Positions 9,692 through 20,046 of a DNA stretch of 64,000 bases are shown here, piece by piece. The notes under the pieces were generated by a model, which worked only from the letters and a program-made list of their open reading frames with translations, was not told the DNA's origin and did no database searches. Source of the stretch: CAZOLI01 sp964580675 (GTDB lineage Bacteria; Planctomycetota; MHYJ01; CAYXQY01); the NCBI GenBank assembly GCA_964580675.1, contig CAZOLI010000008.1, positions 37,772 through 101,771 of the forward strand. The letters are read 5' to 3'. Numbering within the stretch: position 1 is the stretch's first letter; every line of letters starts with the position of its first letter. A program made the translations under genes and the position numbers.

Positions 9692-10313
9692 GATGGTATG
9701 CATTCGTACTTCGGCGCCCTGTCGTTTGAATCGATCGGGGTCGATATCTCTGTTTCCGGTGGAGGCCGGAACCGTGTTTTTCAATCCTGTCCAGATTCCG
9801 TAACATCCGGTGGGGTCATGAATCTGACCGGACAAAAATTTTGATCCGTTTGGCCGTTCATGCCCTCCCCATTCATCTGTGTTGACCGGAAGCCAGACTC
9901 ATGAACGTCACCGGAGGCAACGTCGTCGATCACTCCACCCTTCCTGTTCGCAACTCCCGTTCCGACACAAATCTAATAAGACCAACGTAACCCCTTTATA
10001 AAAAACAACTTAACCCGAAAAAAATTTTAATTTTTCTTTAATATTTTTTTCTCGTAAATAAACCTTAACAAAGAAACTTAAAATATTCGTAAGTTGTGAT
10101 ATAAAAATAGCTTACACAGCTGAAAAATCAGAGGAGGATACGGCGGAAATGATCCGTTTTCGGGAGGAACGAACCGGATTCGACGGAGAACTTCCCGAAG
10201 ATTACCGGCATGAACGAAATAACGGAACACTGCCCCTTTTCGTCCGGTGAAACGATGACCAGAAGGCGTGACTTGTGCTAGCCGAAGGACACGGTCGGTG
10301 GTATACCGCTGGA
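9692..10313. other. Gap with an AT-rich block and no firm gene
   Basis: An AT-rich stretch at about 9990-10115 stands out from the surrounding GC-rich sequence and could hold promoters for either strand. Two weak small frames are seen. One is 10149-10250 (+), 33 codons beginning MIRFREER, with AGGAGG about 11 bp before its ATG. The other is 9781-9933 (-), 50 codons from GTG after AGGAAGG. Neither has a recognisable family. Confidence 0.35.
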
Positions 10314-13072
10314 TCAATCGATGATCAGCAGTTCGTTGTTGTTGTTGCCCACCGCAATTTCCAGTTCGCCATCGCCGGCCAGGTCGGCAATGGCCGGAGA
10401 ACTTTTTACCGATTGAGAAGCCCCGATTTTCCAGATTTGATTACCATTGGAACCGTTGAACGCATAGACATTATTATCATCGGAACCAACGACCACATCC
10501 ACACCAGCGGCTCCATTCAGGTTACATAGAGAGGGATCGGAATCCACGTTGCCAGTTGTGGATCCCGTCCATAATGGGTTTCCGGTTTCCCCGTTGATGG
10601 CATGCACATCATCATCACGGGATCCGACCACCACATCAAGAACCCCGTCTCCATTGACGTCTCCAATGGCCGGGGAACCCTGAATGGTTCCCGTCGCCCC
10701 GGTATAAATCCAGTTTCCGGCCCCGAAATTTTCGGCCGTGACCTCATTGTTGCTGGAACCGGCGAAGACGACTTCCTTGGCGCTATCCCCAAATAGATCG
10801 GCAATGGCCGGCGCCGTTTGTACATTGGACACATTGCTACTTTCCGTGGCGGCACTGTTCCCGTTGGATCCGTTTACCGCATGAATCGTACCGTTGTTGT
10901 TCGTGACCCCCACAATATGTGGCACATCGGATCCGGCCGACGTGTTCATGACGGCAACCGCCGGGCCGTTGGAAAAATTTCCCCCACCCGCGCCCGTGGT
11001 ATTATACGGAAAATTGTTAAGATCATCCGTAGATCCCGCATTTTCATTCCCCTCGACAGCAAAAATTTTATTGTCTCCGGTAAAGGCCACATCCAGGTCC
11101 GCGTCTTCATCCACGTCGGAAATAACCGGGGAAAATGCCTCGGAGGCCCCGGAGTTATACTGCCAGATTTCATTGCCGTTATCCCCATCGAGGCCATAGA
11201 CAATCCCGCCCGTATCCGCCACGATGACTTCGGCTCCGTTGTTCCCGCTGTTCACGTCACCGATGGCCGGCGTCGATTCAACAGNNNNNNNNNNNNNNNN
11301 NNNNNNNNNNNNNNNNNNNNNNNNNNNNNNNNNNNNNNNNNNNNNNNNNNNNNNNNNNNNNNNNNNNNNNNNNNNNNNNNNNNNTCGGCTCCGTTGTTCC
11401 CGCTGTTCACGTCACCGATGGCCGGCGTCGATTCAACAGAATTGACTATATTGTCAGGAGTGTCAGAGGTTGACCATTCCTCTGTTCCTGATTCATCAAA
11501 TGCCTTCACGCGATTTCCGTCGGTGCCAAAAACAACTTCCATATTGCTGTCTCCATCCACATCGCCAATGGCGGGCCCCCCAATGATGTTTCCGCTACCG
11601 GTGCCGTTGGCGTCTGCGGACGGGTTTACGGTCCGATCATCACTGATCTGCTGCAGCCCGCTGTTTGACGAATTCTCGTGAAATTCCGTCCAGTTGACCG
11701 TCCCCCCGGTGTCTACTGCGACGGCCTTATTGTTGTTGGCACCAACGACCACTTCCGATTGGCCGTCGCCGTCCACGTCCCCCAGTGCCGGGGAACTGCG
11801 GACCTCTCCACTTCCCAGATCGACGGCGTCCAGTATACTGCCGCTGGAATCAATGGCGTGGAGATTGTCGCTGCTCGTGTCGTCGGTGCCGACCACGATG
11901 TCCCGGTTCCCGTCATCGTCCACGTCCAGTATGCCCGGGGAACTTTTTACGGACGCTCCCAGACCTACCGGGCTTGAACCCAGTTGATTGGAGGCATCCG
12001 AACCATCGATGAGATACACGTTATCGTCGTCGGACCCCACAACGACGTCCTTGACCGAATCATTATTCAAATCGGTAACGGCCGGGGATCCCCGTACTGA
12101 GTTTGAAGGAGCCGTAAACGGAAAATTATTGCCAAAACTCGACCCATCGGATTGCAACACGTGGACGTCCCCGCCATCGTCGCCCACGATGATTTCCGGG
12201 TCACCGGAACCGTCGAGGTTGGCGATGGCCGGGGTCGTGTTTATGGCATCGCCGGTGCTGGTATTCCAGAGGTCGCTTCCCTGATTGTCAAATGCCCAGA
12301 CGTTATTGCCATCCGTGCCGACAACCACTTCCTTGTTGCCGTCGCCGTTGATGTCCGCAATGGCCGGGCCGGTGTCGATCGCACCACTGGGATTCGTGGC
12401 TTCCCAGCGTTGATTTCCGTCGGCGTCAAGGGCAAACACACTGTTGCCGTCGGTTCCCACCACGATCGTAATCTCGCCGTCCAACACCGCTACGGCCGGA
12501 TCACTTTTGACGGCGGCGTGTGTGGTGTCAAACTCCCAGATTTTTGTGCCGTCACTTCCTTTGAGCAGGTACACCAATCCATTGTCGCAGCCGATGGCCA
12601 CCTCCATGTTCCCGTCTTCATCGAAGTCGCCCACCGCGGGGGAACTGTCGAAATTATTGGGACTGGAGGAGGGCGTGAAATCCCATAATTTGTTCCCCGT
12701 TCGTCCGTCCACGGCGTACACACTGTTGTCGGACGACCCGAACACGGCGTCCGGATCATCGTCCCCGTCCAGGTCGGCAATGGCCGGTGAACTGATTACG
12801 TTTCCGCCCGGATTGGTGAACTCCCATCGAAACTCCGGGTTGGTCAGGGATCCGGCCAGGGATTGGACGGCTGTTTTCTCGGCAACGGCCCGGTGCTGTT
12901 GCCACCAATTTGAATTCGGATTAAACGAGGGACCACCCCCACCGCCGCTGGAACCACTGGTGCCGCCGCCCCCACCACAGCCGGCAAACCCCATACTGAG
13001 GCCGGCAATAAACAACACAGCCACAACACCATAACGACAGATCTGCCGACCGCCCAGTTCGATCATCATCAT
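10314..13072 (-). CDS. Large FG-GAP/PQQ-type propeller lipoprotein (split by an assembly gap)
   Basis: The frame starting at 13072 opens with a lipoprotein signal (hydrophobic stretch then GFAGC lipobox) and a Gly/Ser linker. It then continues as repeated blades of about 45 residues with calcium-loop-like acidic motifs (DLDGDDDPD, DFDEDGNMEV, DINGDGNKEV, DVDGDSNMEV), each followed by VYAVDG..G...W. The reading enters 100 Ns at 11285-11384 and reappears in a different frame to end at 10314. The two sides carry an identical 55-bp sequence. Removing one copy plus the Ns (155 bp) restores one frame of 868 codons, giving an 867-residue protein. It is likely surface- or periplasm-anchored. Ligand and role are unknown. 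It follows 13105-14001 by 32 bp, suggesting an operon. Confidence 0.85.
11230..11439. other. Scaffold gap: 100 Ns between identical 55-bp flanks
   Basis: Positions 11230-11284 and 11385-11439 are identical over all 55 bp, with exactly 100 Ns between. A 100-N run is the usual placeholder for a gap of unknown size, and a 55-bp exact overlap is what two contigs from a k-mer-55 graph would share. The gap is probably artificial and the contigs overlap. Confidence 0.9.
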
Positions 13073-13104
13073 ATCAAATCGCTCCAGAATTACGTGTAAC
13101 GTTT

Positions 13105-14001
13105 TTACCGAATCCGATACGCACCGGAACCAAAATATTTCAGATCCCCCGTCCCCTTTTCAATCCGATACAGTGTAACATCGTATGGCCCGGGCCTCCA
13201 GCCTTTTTTCATCTTAAGCCAGACATAATTCCAGTGTTTCCCGGCATCTATTGGCTTCTTCTCGTACAGCAGAATTTCTCCCGTCGGCCGGTAGGTCCAT
13301 TTGATGAAGATGTTCAGTATCCCCCGAAACCGGCCCATTTTAAACACCACGTAAATCCGATCCGTGTCGGTTGAAAAGACCTCCCGAGAATTTACCGCTT
13401 CGTGAGTGGCTTCGTTTACGTCCGTTGAAAACACAACGGGACGTTGAAGTTTTTGCTCGTTCTCGGATTCGGCCTCCGACCGTTTCGTCAGCGACGCATC
13501 CACGAGATCCCGACCGAGTTCATAGGGATCCGCCGAATCGGCAAGGTCCTCCTTCGTGATGTTGGATCGTTTGGTAATCTGCTTCCAGAGTCGGTCTTTG
13601 CTTAAATTCCGGAGGTGATCCTTCAATGTGCCGTTTTCAAGAAGGGTCCGAACCCGGTTCTGAAACCATGTTTCACGCGCAACGTTTTTTACGTACGATG
13701 CGGTAAATTTCTTCGTGTAGGAGGGGGTCCACTCCGGCCGGTCGCCCGGAAGTTGTTCCGAGGACTCGTGGCCGGAACGAGTTTTGTCATGCTCCGTCCC
13801 GGCATCCGGTGCTGCGTCGGGGTTCCGACGGTACTCCGGTTCATCAAAATGAACAACGTCCCCCGAACTGTTTTTGGATCGTTCCGTATCCGATCCCGGT
13901 GACCACGTTACCTGTCGGGACAGCAGATACCCGCCGACAAGCGGCACCACCATGATGATCAATGCACCCGTCAGAATCGTTTCCGTACGAAGTGATTTCA
14001 T
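13105..14001 (-). CDS. Membrane-anchored protein with a C-terminal beta-rich domain, unknown
   Basis: This 298-residue protein has one N-terminal membrane segment (about residues 9-28, an uncleaved anchor or signal) and a polar, low-complexity stretch to about residue 90. A helical region with many charged residues (about 90-190) follows. The C-terminal domain, about 200-298, has paired strands: DRIYVVFKMGRF, LNIFIKWTYRP, HWNYVWLKM and WRPGPYDVTLYRIEKG. The latter resembles the strand pattern of small immunoglobulin-like extracellular domains in which an agent is given by its G.Y.V.LY motif. I cannot name a family firmly. It sits 32 bp upstream of the propeller lipoprotein and is probably co-transcribed with it. 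Confidence 0.65.
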   Translation of the reverse strand: MKSLRTETILTGALIIMVVPLVGGYLLSRQVTWSPGSDTERSKNSSGDVVHFDEPEYRRNPDAAPDAGTEHDKTRSGHESSEQLPGDRPEWTPSYTKKFTASYVKNVARETWFQNRVRTLLENGTLKDHLRNLSKDRLWKQITKRSNITKEDLADSADPYELGRDLVDASLTKRSEAESENEQKLQRPVVFSTDVNEATHEAVNSREVFSTDTDRIYVVFKMGRFRGILNIFIKWTYRPTGEILLYEKKPIDAGKHWNYVWLKMKKGWRPGPYDVTLYRIEKGTGDLKYFGSGAYRIR

Positions 14002-14232
14002 TTGATCCGAAAAGTGGTTTTGAACCGTGTTTACCGACCTTGAAATCGGTAAAAATCAATAAACTCAAGCGGGAACGGAACCCTGAATCGGCGGGTGAGG
14101 AAATCAGTCGGATGTCCGTTAAGGCGAACAACCACAGGCATGATGTAATTGTACAGTAACCCCCGGTCTTTTGAAACAGAACAACCGTCACTTACCGATT
14201 CCGAGGAGTGGAACATTTCTTCCCGAAGGTTG

Positions 14233-16641
14233 TTACTCCGCTCCCTCTATTTCACTTCGCCGGGCTTCGTACAGTTCGAATCCCCGCTCATCCGCCTGCA
14301 GAAACACCGGTGACAGAGATATGGTCACAATTTGATCGTCCCGGCGGTTGTTATCAATGTACCCGAGGGAAAGCCGGAAATCGTGAAATTCATGGGAGAG
14401 GGACGCCTCTCGTTTCTGGAATTCGTCCAACCGTTCATCGTAGGTGGCCCGGACCGTAAGGTCCCACCGATCGGACAGTTGATAATCAAGGCCGTAATCC
14501 GTCGTTTCGACAAGATCGCGAATGTAGGAATGTGAAACGGAGGCCGATAACCGATCCGTTACGGACACGTTGAGGTTCCCCACGGTGGAAAGAAGAGACT
14601 GGTTGTTTGGCTCCACTTCCATCCGGCCCGACAGGGAAAACGGCAGGTTCGGCGTAAAGGAGAGGCGAAAATAAAGGGCCGACCAGTTCCGGTCCGGAAT
14701 GGTTCCATTCCGGGGCGAACGGTTCGTGGGGATCCAGGAAAAAGGTTGAAGCACATTCTGTTCCCGGACGGTGGCGCGATCCCGATCGGCGTCCGGGTAA
14801 TACTCGGCACCGACCCCGGTGTCAAGAAATTGATAGGCCTCCCCATCATTGTCCCGGGTTTCAAATCGACTGGTCAGTTCCAGGTACACTTCCTCAAACG
14901 CCTCGTGAGCATCCGTCGTGTCAAACTGATGGAGGTCCGACGCAGAACGGTTGGAATGAAAATTGTTCGTGTATTTCCCCTTTGCTTCGACCACATGTCG
15001 AAGGCCATTCAATCCCAGAAGATCGGAGGGCGTATCGTACACACGATGGAATTTCTGATTCAGTGAAAGCCCCCCCGACAGAATATGACGATCAATGGAA
15101 CGCGTCTGAGAAGCGTCTCGATCATAATAAGAACCACGTCCCCCGAGAAACGGTCGGGCGCGAAGAGGCCCAACCGAAAACGGCCTGGACACCTCCTGAT
15201 AGGTGTCCACACGCGTGGTCTCAAACATCCTCGCACCGGACAGATCCTCATCGGGCCGCTCCCGAAGATCGGACAGATCGGTACGTGATGAGTACAAAAA
15301 ACCCTTACCCAGGGGCTCGCCGTCCACCGAAAGTGTTATCCCGGGAAGGTATTCCGTCTGTGTCTGAAAACTATTGATGCGGACCCGCCCCGTTCCGGTG
15401 GCAAACACGTTTTCGTCGGCATATCGGAGGTATCCGTACGACTCCCGGTCCTTTCCGGTTTTAAATTCCGTTTCAAAAAATTCCTGCATAAAGTTTCGAT
15501 CGCTGACTTTGTTTACCTCCAAGTCAAACCGCAAAAATTCGTATGCCTCATCGTCCGAATATAGGAATTGCCGGTGGAACCACCACGCCCGGCCCCGAAA
15601 ATCCTTCTCCTTCGGAAGGAACTGCCGATCAAATTCCACCTCCGGGTTCGGCCCTTTTCGATCGTTCATGCCATACGCATCCAGAAATCCCTCATACCCC
15701 TCCCAGCTGTAATCCAGCTTTGGTCCAAGTGCCGGGCCTCGCCGCTCCCGCCAGTCCGCGAGCACGTCCAGCGAACCCCACTTTCCCGAAACCGGCCGAT
15801 CGTTCTTTTTTCGGACGTTTCCCTGCTCGTCCCGACGGTACCGGTAGAGGGGAAATCGAAAACGGGTGTACAAAAACTCGTCGAACCGGTCGTTCCGGCC
15901 GTATTCCACTTTTCGTATCGGCTCAATGAAATCACGGTCCAGGTAAGCAGCCGGAAGATAAAAAACGGGCACCCCGCCAATCCACGGAACCACACCCCTG
16001 GCGTCAATGCTCTCCTCCTTCCGGTACACCGTCATCCGTCCCGCTTCGACACGATAATGAGGTGCTTCGAAATCACAGGTCGTAAACGAGACATCCCGGG
16101 CCGTATACAGATTGCGATCCCTGATTTCGAACTGATTTGCGCGAATGACAATGGGCTGGTCCCGTTCCGGCAACCGGGACCGGTACGTCACCGTCTCGGC
16201 CAGACCGTAATCGGAAGCATTGTTCAGATACAGTTGCTCTGCCTCAAATATTTCATTGCCCTCCCGCCCTTTTTCGTACCGTACGTATCCGGACGCATAA
16301 ATCTCCCGGAAGTACACTGATTTCTCATCCCGGAGCCCTTGGTCTTTACCGTCCCCGCCGTCTCCCTTGTCCACGGGCGTCCAACCCAGAACGGTTCGGG
16401 CCCGGAGGCGGTCTTTTGCCGAAGTCAGTTCAACCCCGCCCGTTAACAGCGTGATCCGCTGATCCTTCTCCACCCAGGATTCCACACCCCCGGCCCGAAT
16501 CACGTATTCCCCTTCATTCAGCTCTTCGGCCTGGACTTCCTCCTGCCCGTGAATACCCGAGATGGACAGGAGCAAACCGCAAAAAAGAAGGACCACCAGG
16601 GGTCCAGTACGTCGTAATGTATATATAGGCGGTGGAATCAT
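14233..16641 (-). CDS. lptD: LPS-assembly protein LptD (outer-membrane OstA family)
   Basis: The ATG at 16641 gives 802 residues with a signal peptide (MIPPPIYTLRRTG followed by a hydrophobic run, cleavage near SGIHG). A frame extending 53 codons further upstream would bury that signal and is rejected. An N-terminal OstA/LptA-like jellyroll (about 35-230) has the pattern RAGGVESWVEKDQRITLLTGGVEL...RARTV. It is followed by a long beta-barrel region with many alternating Tyr/Arg strands up to the C-terminus. LptD inserts lipopolysaccharide into the outer leaflet together with LptE. Family length is usually 750-900, so this is complete. It shows the organism is diderm with LPS. The disulfide cysteines of enteric LptD are not obvious here. 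Confidence 0.82.
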   Translation of the reverse strand: MIPPPIYTLRRTGPLVVLLFCGLLLSISGIHGQEEVQAEELNEGEYVIRAGGVESWVEKDQRITLLTGGVELTSAKDRLRARTVLGWTPVDKGDGGDGKDQGLRDEKSVYFREIYASGYVRYEKGREGNEIFEAEQLYLNNASDYGLAETVTYRSRLPERDQPIVIRANQFEIRDRNLYTARDVSFTTCDFEAPHYRVEAGRMTVYRKEESIDARGVVPWIGGVPVFYLPAAYLDRDFIEPIRKVEYGRNDRFDEFLYTRFRFPLYRYRRDEQGNVRKKNDRPVSGKWGSLDVLADWRERRGPALGPKLDYSWEGYEGFLDAYGMNDRKGPNPEVEFDRQFLPKEKDFRGRAWWFHRQFLYSDDEAYEFLRFDLEVNKVSDRNFMQEFFETEFKTGKDRESYGYLRYADENVFATGTGRVRINSFQTQTEYLPGITLSVDGEPLGKGFLYSSRTDLSDLRERPDEDLSGARMFETTRVDTYQEVSRPFSVGPLRARPFLGGRGSYYDRDASQTRSIDRHILSGGLSLNQKFHRVYDTPSDLLGLNGLRHVVEAKGKYTNNFHSNRSASDLHQFDTTDAHEAFEEVYLELTSRFETRDNDGEAYQFLDTGVGAEYYPDADRDRATVREQNVLQPFSWIPTNRSPRNGTIPDRNWSALYFRLSFTPNLPFSLSGRMEVEPNNQSLLSTVGNLNVSVTDRLSASVSHSYIRDLVETTDYGLDYQLSDRWDLTVRATYDERLDEFQKREASLSHEFHDFRLSLGYIDNNRRDDQIVTISLSPVFLQADERGFELYEARRSEIEGAE

Positions 16642-17054
16642 CACGAAACACCCGGGGAGTTCGCAACCATTACGAAACGCCGGAATATGCCCCGGACAGG
16701 GTTTGATCCTGTTGCGGGGTTCCGGAACAAAGGATACGTCGCGGTGGGTAATCGTCACATTGTCACCCTGAATTGAACCACGGTCCCGCCGATGAATCAA
16801 TTGTGAACGGATCTGGATTTCGGAAAATGTTTACATGTTCGGCGGATAAGATCAAATGGAACCGGTGGGTGGACGAACCGAAGCCCGCCGATTCATTCAC
16901 CGTGGTCTCGCGTTAATAAAGGCCGGAACCGGGAGTTATTCCCTAATAACAGTGTTCGACCGGGGTGAAAGCCCCCTCCTGTGTCACCCCGAAATAGAGG
17001 AAGGGAAATCCACCTACTGAAAAATTGCCCGGTGGTGAGAAATCGACACCTGAT
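16642..17054. other. Intergenic region between lptD and the coiled-coil protein
   Basis: No gene is supported. There are GC-rich inverted segments such as GACCGGGGTGAAAGCCCC near 16958, but no riboswitch class that I recognise. Confidence 0.4.
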
Positions 17055-17879
17055 TTACCGATTCCGCAACTTGAAGTGATGGGGTTTGTTCCGGTGGTTC
17101 TGATGGTGACGAAACCCGTGACGCCAAAAATGTGGCGTGTGGGAGCGTCGCCGGATGTGATTCGTGCCGAACAACGTTCCATCCAGCAGGATTATTCGGT
17201 TTCGATACGGGTAATACGGATAATAACCAAACTCAGCATATGGATACCGTCGCTCTGACCGCCGTTCGCGCAGACGTTCAAGTTCACTCCTCACGCGGTG
17301 TAACTCCTTTCTGGTTTCGAGAAGTTCCTCTTCCCGATCCGACCGGCGCCGCTCCCGTTCCTCCTGTTCTTTCTTTTCCTCAAGGGCTTCCCGCGCTTCC
17401 CGCACCTCAGGCGTTACCCACTCGCCTCTGTACTTCACGTATCCCTTTTTCTTCAGGTACTCTTCCTCCGTCATCCATTCGCCCTCGTATTTCCTGTGGC
17501 CGAGGAGTTCGTGTGCCGGCTGATGATCGGGTTGAAGTTCGAGCACGCGGTGCAGGTGCGTCCGGGCCTGTCTTTTCAGATCACGTTTCCAGGCCCATTT
17601 GCCGAGGGCAAATTGTTCCTCGGGATCATCAGATTTGACCTCTTTCTTCTTTTCGTAATACCGTTCGAGGTCCGTTTCCTTCTTGATGACCTCCCGAACT
17701 CGATCGGCGGGAAGTACGACGGATCCATCCGGAAACTTGATAATATACTGGTTGCCTTTCTTCTCCACCATGCCACTGATCCGTTCTCCATTGTCCAGAA
17801 CAACAATGTCCGCGTGGACCGGTACGGCAAAGAGGAACAGGAAAAGCAAAGAGACAAACCCATTGCCCAAACGTGTCAT
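17055..17879 (-). CDS. Exported protein with GEW-type helical repeats and a long charged coiled coil
   Basis: The ATG at 17879, preceded by GGAGAGG, gives 274 residues with a signal peptide ending near VHADIV. A strand-rich start follows (VVLDNGERISGMVEKKGNQYIIKFPDGSVVLP, an SH3-like fold also seen in planctomycete exported proteins). Next come a TPR-like helical pair (ALGKWAWKRDLKRQARTHLHRVLELQPDH) and two copies of a GEWMTEEEY / GEWVTPEVREA motif. Then a Glu/Arg-rich coiled coil spans about 165-225, and the tail is His/Tyr/Arg-rich. This architecture is familiar from PVC-group genomes but has no assigned function. The basic, His-rich C-terminus could bind metal or nucleic acid; this is inference. 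Confidence 0.72.
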   Translation of the reverse strand: MTRLGNGFVSLLFLFLFAVPVHADIVVLDNGERISGMVEKKGNQYIIKFPDGSVVLPADRVREVIKKETDLERYYEKKKEVKSDDPEEQFALGKWAWKRDLKRQARTHLHRVLELQPDHQPAHELLGHRKYEGEWMTEEEYLKKKGYVKYRGEWVTPEVREAREALEEKKEQEERERRRSDREEELLETRKELHRVRSELERLRERRSERRYPYAEFGYYPYYPYRNRIILLDGTLFGTNHIRRRSHTPHFWRHGFRHHQNHRNKPHHFKLRNR

Positions 17880-18117
17880 GAACCTCTCCTTTGTTGTAAG
17901 TGAAATTATGTTGACCGCCTTTCCCGTGAAATCGCCCCCCCCATGGCACAGACAGGGAACCAGAAAACCCCGGAAACCGGCGAACAAAGGGAGGAAATCA
18001 GGTGGATGGTGCCCGTTGAACAGATCAGGATAACGTCGTTAGTTTAATGGAAATCCGGAATACAATCCAGTCATCCCCCGGGGCCACAGACAGATCCAGG
18101 AAGGTGACAGCACCACA

Positions 18118-18762
18118 TCAAACCGCGGATTTCCGAATGTTTAGCAGCTCGAGAAATTCCATACGGGTTCGGGAATCCCGCTTGAACAGGTCCAGCATGC
18201 TGCTTGTAACCGCATTGGCATTTTCTTTCTGGACTCCCCTCATCATCATACAGAGGTGCTGCCCTTCGATAACAACCCCCACACCCTTGGGTTGTACTTT
18301 GTCCCGAAGCGTTTCGGCAACCAGCGTGGTCAGGCGTTCCTGTACCTGCAACCGGCGAGCAAATGCGTCAACGAGTCTCGATAGTTTGCTCAGCCCCACC
18401 ACCCGGTTGTCCGGCACATAGGCGATGTGGGCCTGTCCGTAAAACGGAAGCATGTGGTGCTCGCAGAGACTGTAATAATCGATGTTTTTGACAATCACCA
18501 TCTCATCGTACTCAATTTCGAAGAGCGCGCCCTCGAAAATATCGTCCACTTCCTTCCGGTAACCTTCCGTCAGGTAATGGAAAGCGGACGCGACCCGTTC
18601 GGGGGTATCTTTCAGACCCCGTCGATCCGGCTCGTCCACCAGATGATTCAGCACATCCTTGAAGTTTTCGGCAAGTGCGTCCGGCGGCGACGTAAAGTCT
18701 TCCTTCAGTGCTTGCGCATCTCCGCTTACGGGTTCATCAACTTCCTGCAGTTCCGAATTCAT
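18118..18762 (-). CDS. folE: GTP cyclohydrolase I FolE
   Basis: This 214-residue protein matches GTP cyclohydrolase IA, which converts GTP to 7,8-dihydroneopterin triphosphate, the first step of folate (and some queuosine) synthesis. The zinc ligands are present: Cys100 and His103 in YSLCEHHMLPF, and Cys171 in EGQHLCMMMRGV. The substrate-contacting motifs GLSKLSRLVDAFARRLQVQERLT and PKGVGVVIEG are intact. The N-terminal 30 residues are an acidic extension without homology to the core. It lies 39 bp downstream of accA on the same strand, probably one transcript. No zinc-type regulatory element is visible. Confidence 0.95.
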   Translation of the reverse strand: MNSELQEVDEPVSGDAQALKEDFTSPPDALAENFKDVLNHLVDEPDRRGLKDTPERVASAFHYLTEGYRKEVDDIFEGALFEIEYDEMVIVKNIDYYSLCEHHMLPFYGQAHIAYVPDNRVVGLSKLSRLVDAFARRLQVQERLTTLVAETLRDKVQPKGVGVVIEGQHLCMMMRGVQKENANAVTSSMLDLFKRDSRTRMEFLELLNIRKSAV

Positions 18763-18801
18763 GAATAGATGACACCAAATGGAGTGTTGTGTCGATGACG
18801 A

Positions 18802-20046
18802 TCAATTCCGATGAGCTGAATCCTCCCCGTCCTCCGACCGGTTGGTAACCGGTTGTGGATCCGGATCCGACCTGGTTTTGTTTTCGGAGGGGGAGGTGTC
18901 GTTTTCCGATTGGTTTTCCTGTTCATCGTGCGGCTCGTCCTCGGTCGCGGACGGGACCTGTTCGTTCCCGGCGGACGAGGAACTGTTCCCATCGCCGGCG
19001 GAGCCATACGAGGTCACGAGGGATTCCGTTTTCTCGGTCTCCTCTTCGGAACCACCCCCTTCCTGCTGGTCCGACAACCGGGAAGTTTCTTCTTCGATGT
19101 ACTCCCCGATCTTCCGATAACGCTGATAACGGTGTTCAAGCAATTCCTCGGTGGAGTAGGATTTGAGTTCATCCAGGTATCGGAGAATGGTGCTTTTGAT
19201 GATGTCGGCGGCTCCTTTTGGATCGCGGTGTGCCCCGCCGAGGGGTTCGGGGATAACTTCGTCGACGATGCCGTGTTTTTTCAGGTCATCCGGTGCAAGT
19301 TTCAGAGCCTCAGCCGCTTCCGGGGCTTTGTCCCCGTCCTTCCAGAGAATGGCTGCACACCCTTCCGGTGAGATCACCGAATAGAAACTGTTTTCCAGAA
19401 TAGAGAGGTAGTCGCCAACGCCGATGCCGAGAGCCCCACCGCTTCCGCCCTCCCCCGTGACAATACAGATAATGGGGGTCTCCAGTCGGGCCATTTCTTT
19501 GAGGTTTTCCGCTATCGCTTTTGCCTGCCCCCGTTCCTCCGCACCAATACCCGGATAGGCTCCCGGTGTGTTGATCAGGGAAACCACCGGCAAATTATAT
19601 TTCTCCGCAATCTTCATTTTGTGAAGGGCTTTTCTGTATCCTTCGGGATGGGCACTTCCGAAATTGCATTCCATACGCTCCTCTGTGGTTTTTCCGCGCC
19701 GGTGTCCCATAAACATCATCTTTTCGCCCTCCATCTCCGCGAATCCGGTCACGATGGACGGATCGTCCCGGTATTTGTGATCCCCATACAGTTCCATGAA
19801 ATCATCCAGCATCAGGGAGATGTAATCGCTGATTACCGGTCGTCGGGGATTCCGGGCGATTTGCACCCGTTCCCAGGCGGAGAGGTTGGCGTAGGTAATC
19901 CGCTTCTGCTGTTCCAGGCACTCCCGGAGACGCTGCAGTTCATCACTTAAATTAATCTCGCTGTCCTCGGAGAGATCCTCCAGATCAGCGATTTTGTCCT
20001 CCAGTTCCTGGATCGGTTTTTCGAACTCGAGGTTGCCTTCTGTCAT
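18802..20046 (-). CDS. accA: Acetyl-CoA carboxylase carboxyltransferase subunit alpha AccA, with an acidic C-terminal extension
   Basis: The start at ATG 20046 gives 414 residues that open with the standard AccA helix (LEFEKPIQELEDKI). A 29-codon upstream extension has no family similarity. The crotonase-fold core is complete, with GHRRGKTTEERMECNFGSAHPEGYRKA, INTPGAYPGIGAEERGQA, GEGGSGGALGIGVGD and ISPEGCAAILWKD. With AccD it transfers the carboxyl group from biotin to acetyl-CoA, making malonyl-CoA for fatty acids. Typical AccA ends near residue 320. Here about 95 further residues are almost entirely Ser, Glu, Asp, Asn, Thr and Gln with no fold motif, so they are likely disordered. folE follows closely. 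Confidence 0.95.
   Translation of the reverse strand: MTEGNLEFEKPIQELEDKIADLEDLSEDSEINLSDELQRLRECLEQQKRITYANLSAWERVQIARNPRRPVISDYISLMLDDFMELYGDHKYRDDPSIVTGFAEMEGEKMMFMGHRRGKTTEERMECNFGSAHPEGYRKALHKMKIAEKYNLPVVSLINTPGAYPGIGAEERGQAKAIAENLKEMARLETPIICIVTGEGGSGGALGIGVGDYLSILENSFYSVISPEGCAAILWKDGDKAPEAAEALKLAPDDLKKHGIVDEVIPEPLGGAHRDPKGAADIIKSTILRYLDELKSYSTEELLEHRYQRYRKIGEYIEEETSRLSDQQEGGGSEEETEKTESLVTSYGSAGDGNSSSSAGNEQVPSATEDEPHDEQENQSENDTSPSENKTRSDPDPQPVTNRSEDGEDSAHRN

Noticed and set aside
10818..11681. A plus-strand frame running through the Ns
   Set aside because: It is antisense to the propeller lipoprotein and its apparent length depends on unknown bases.
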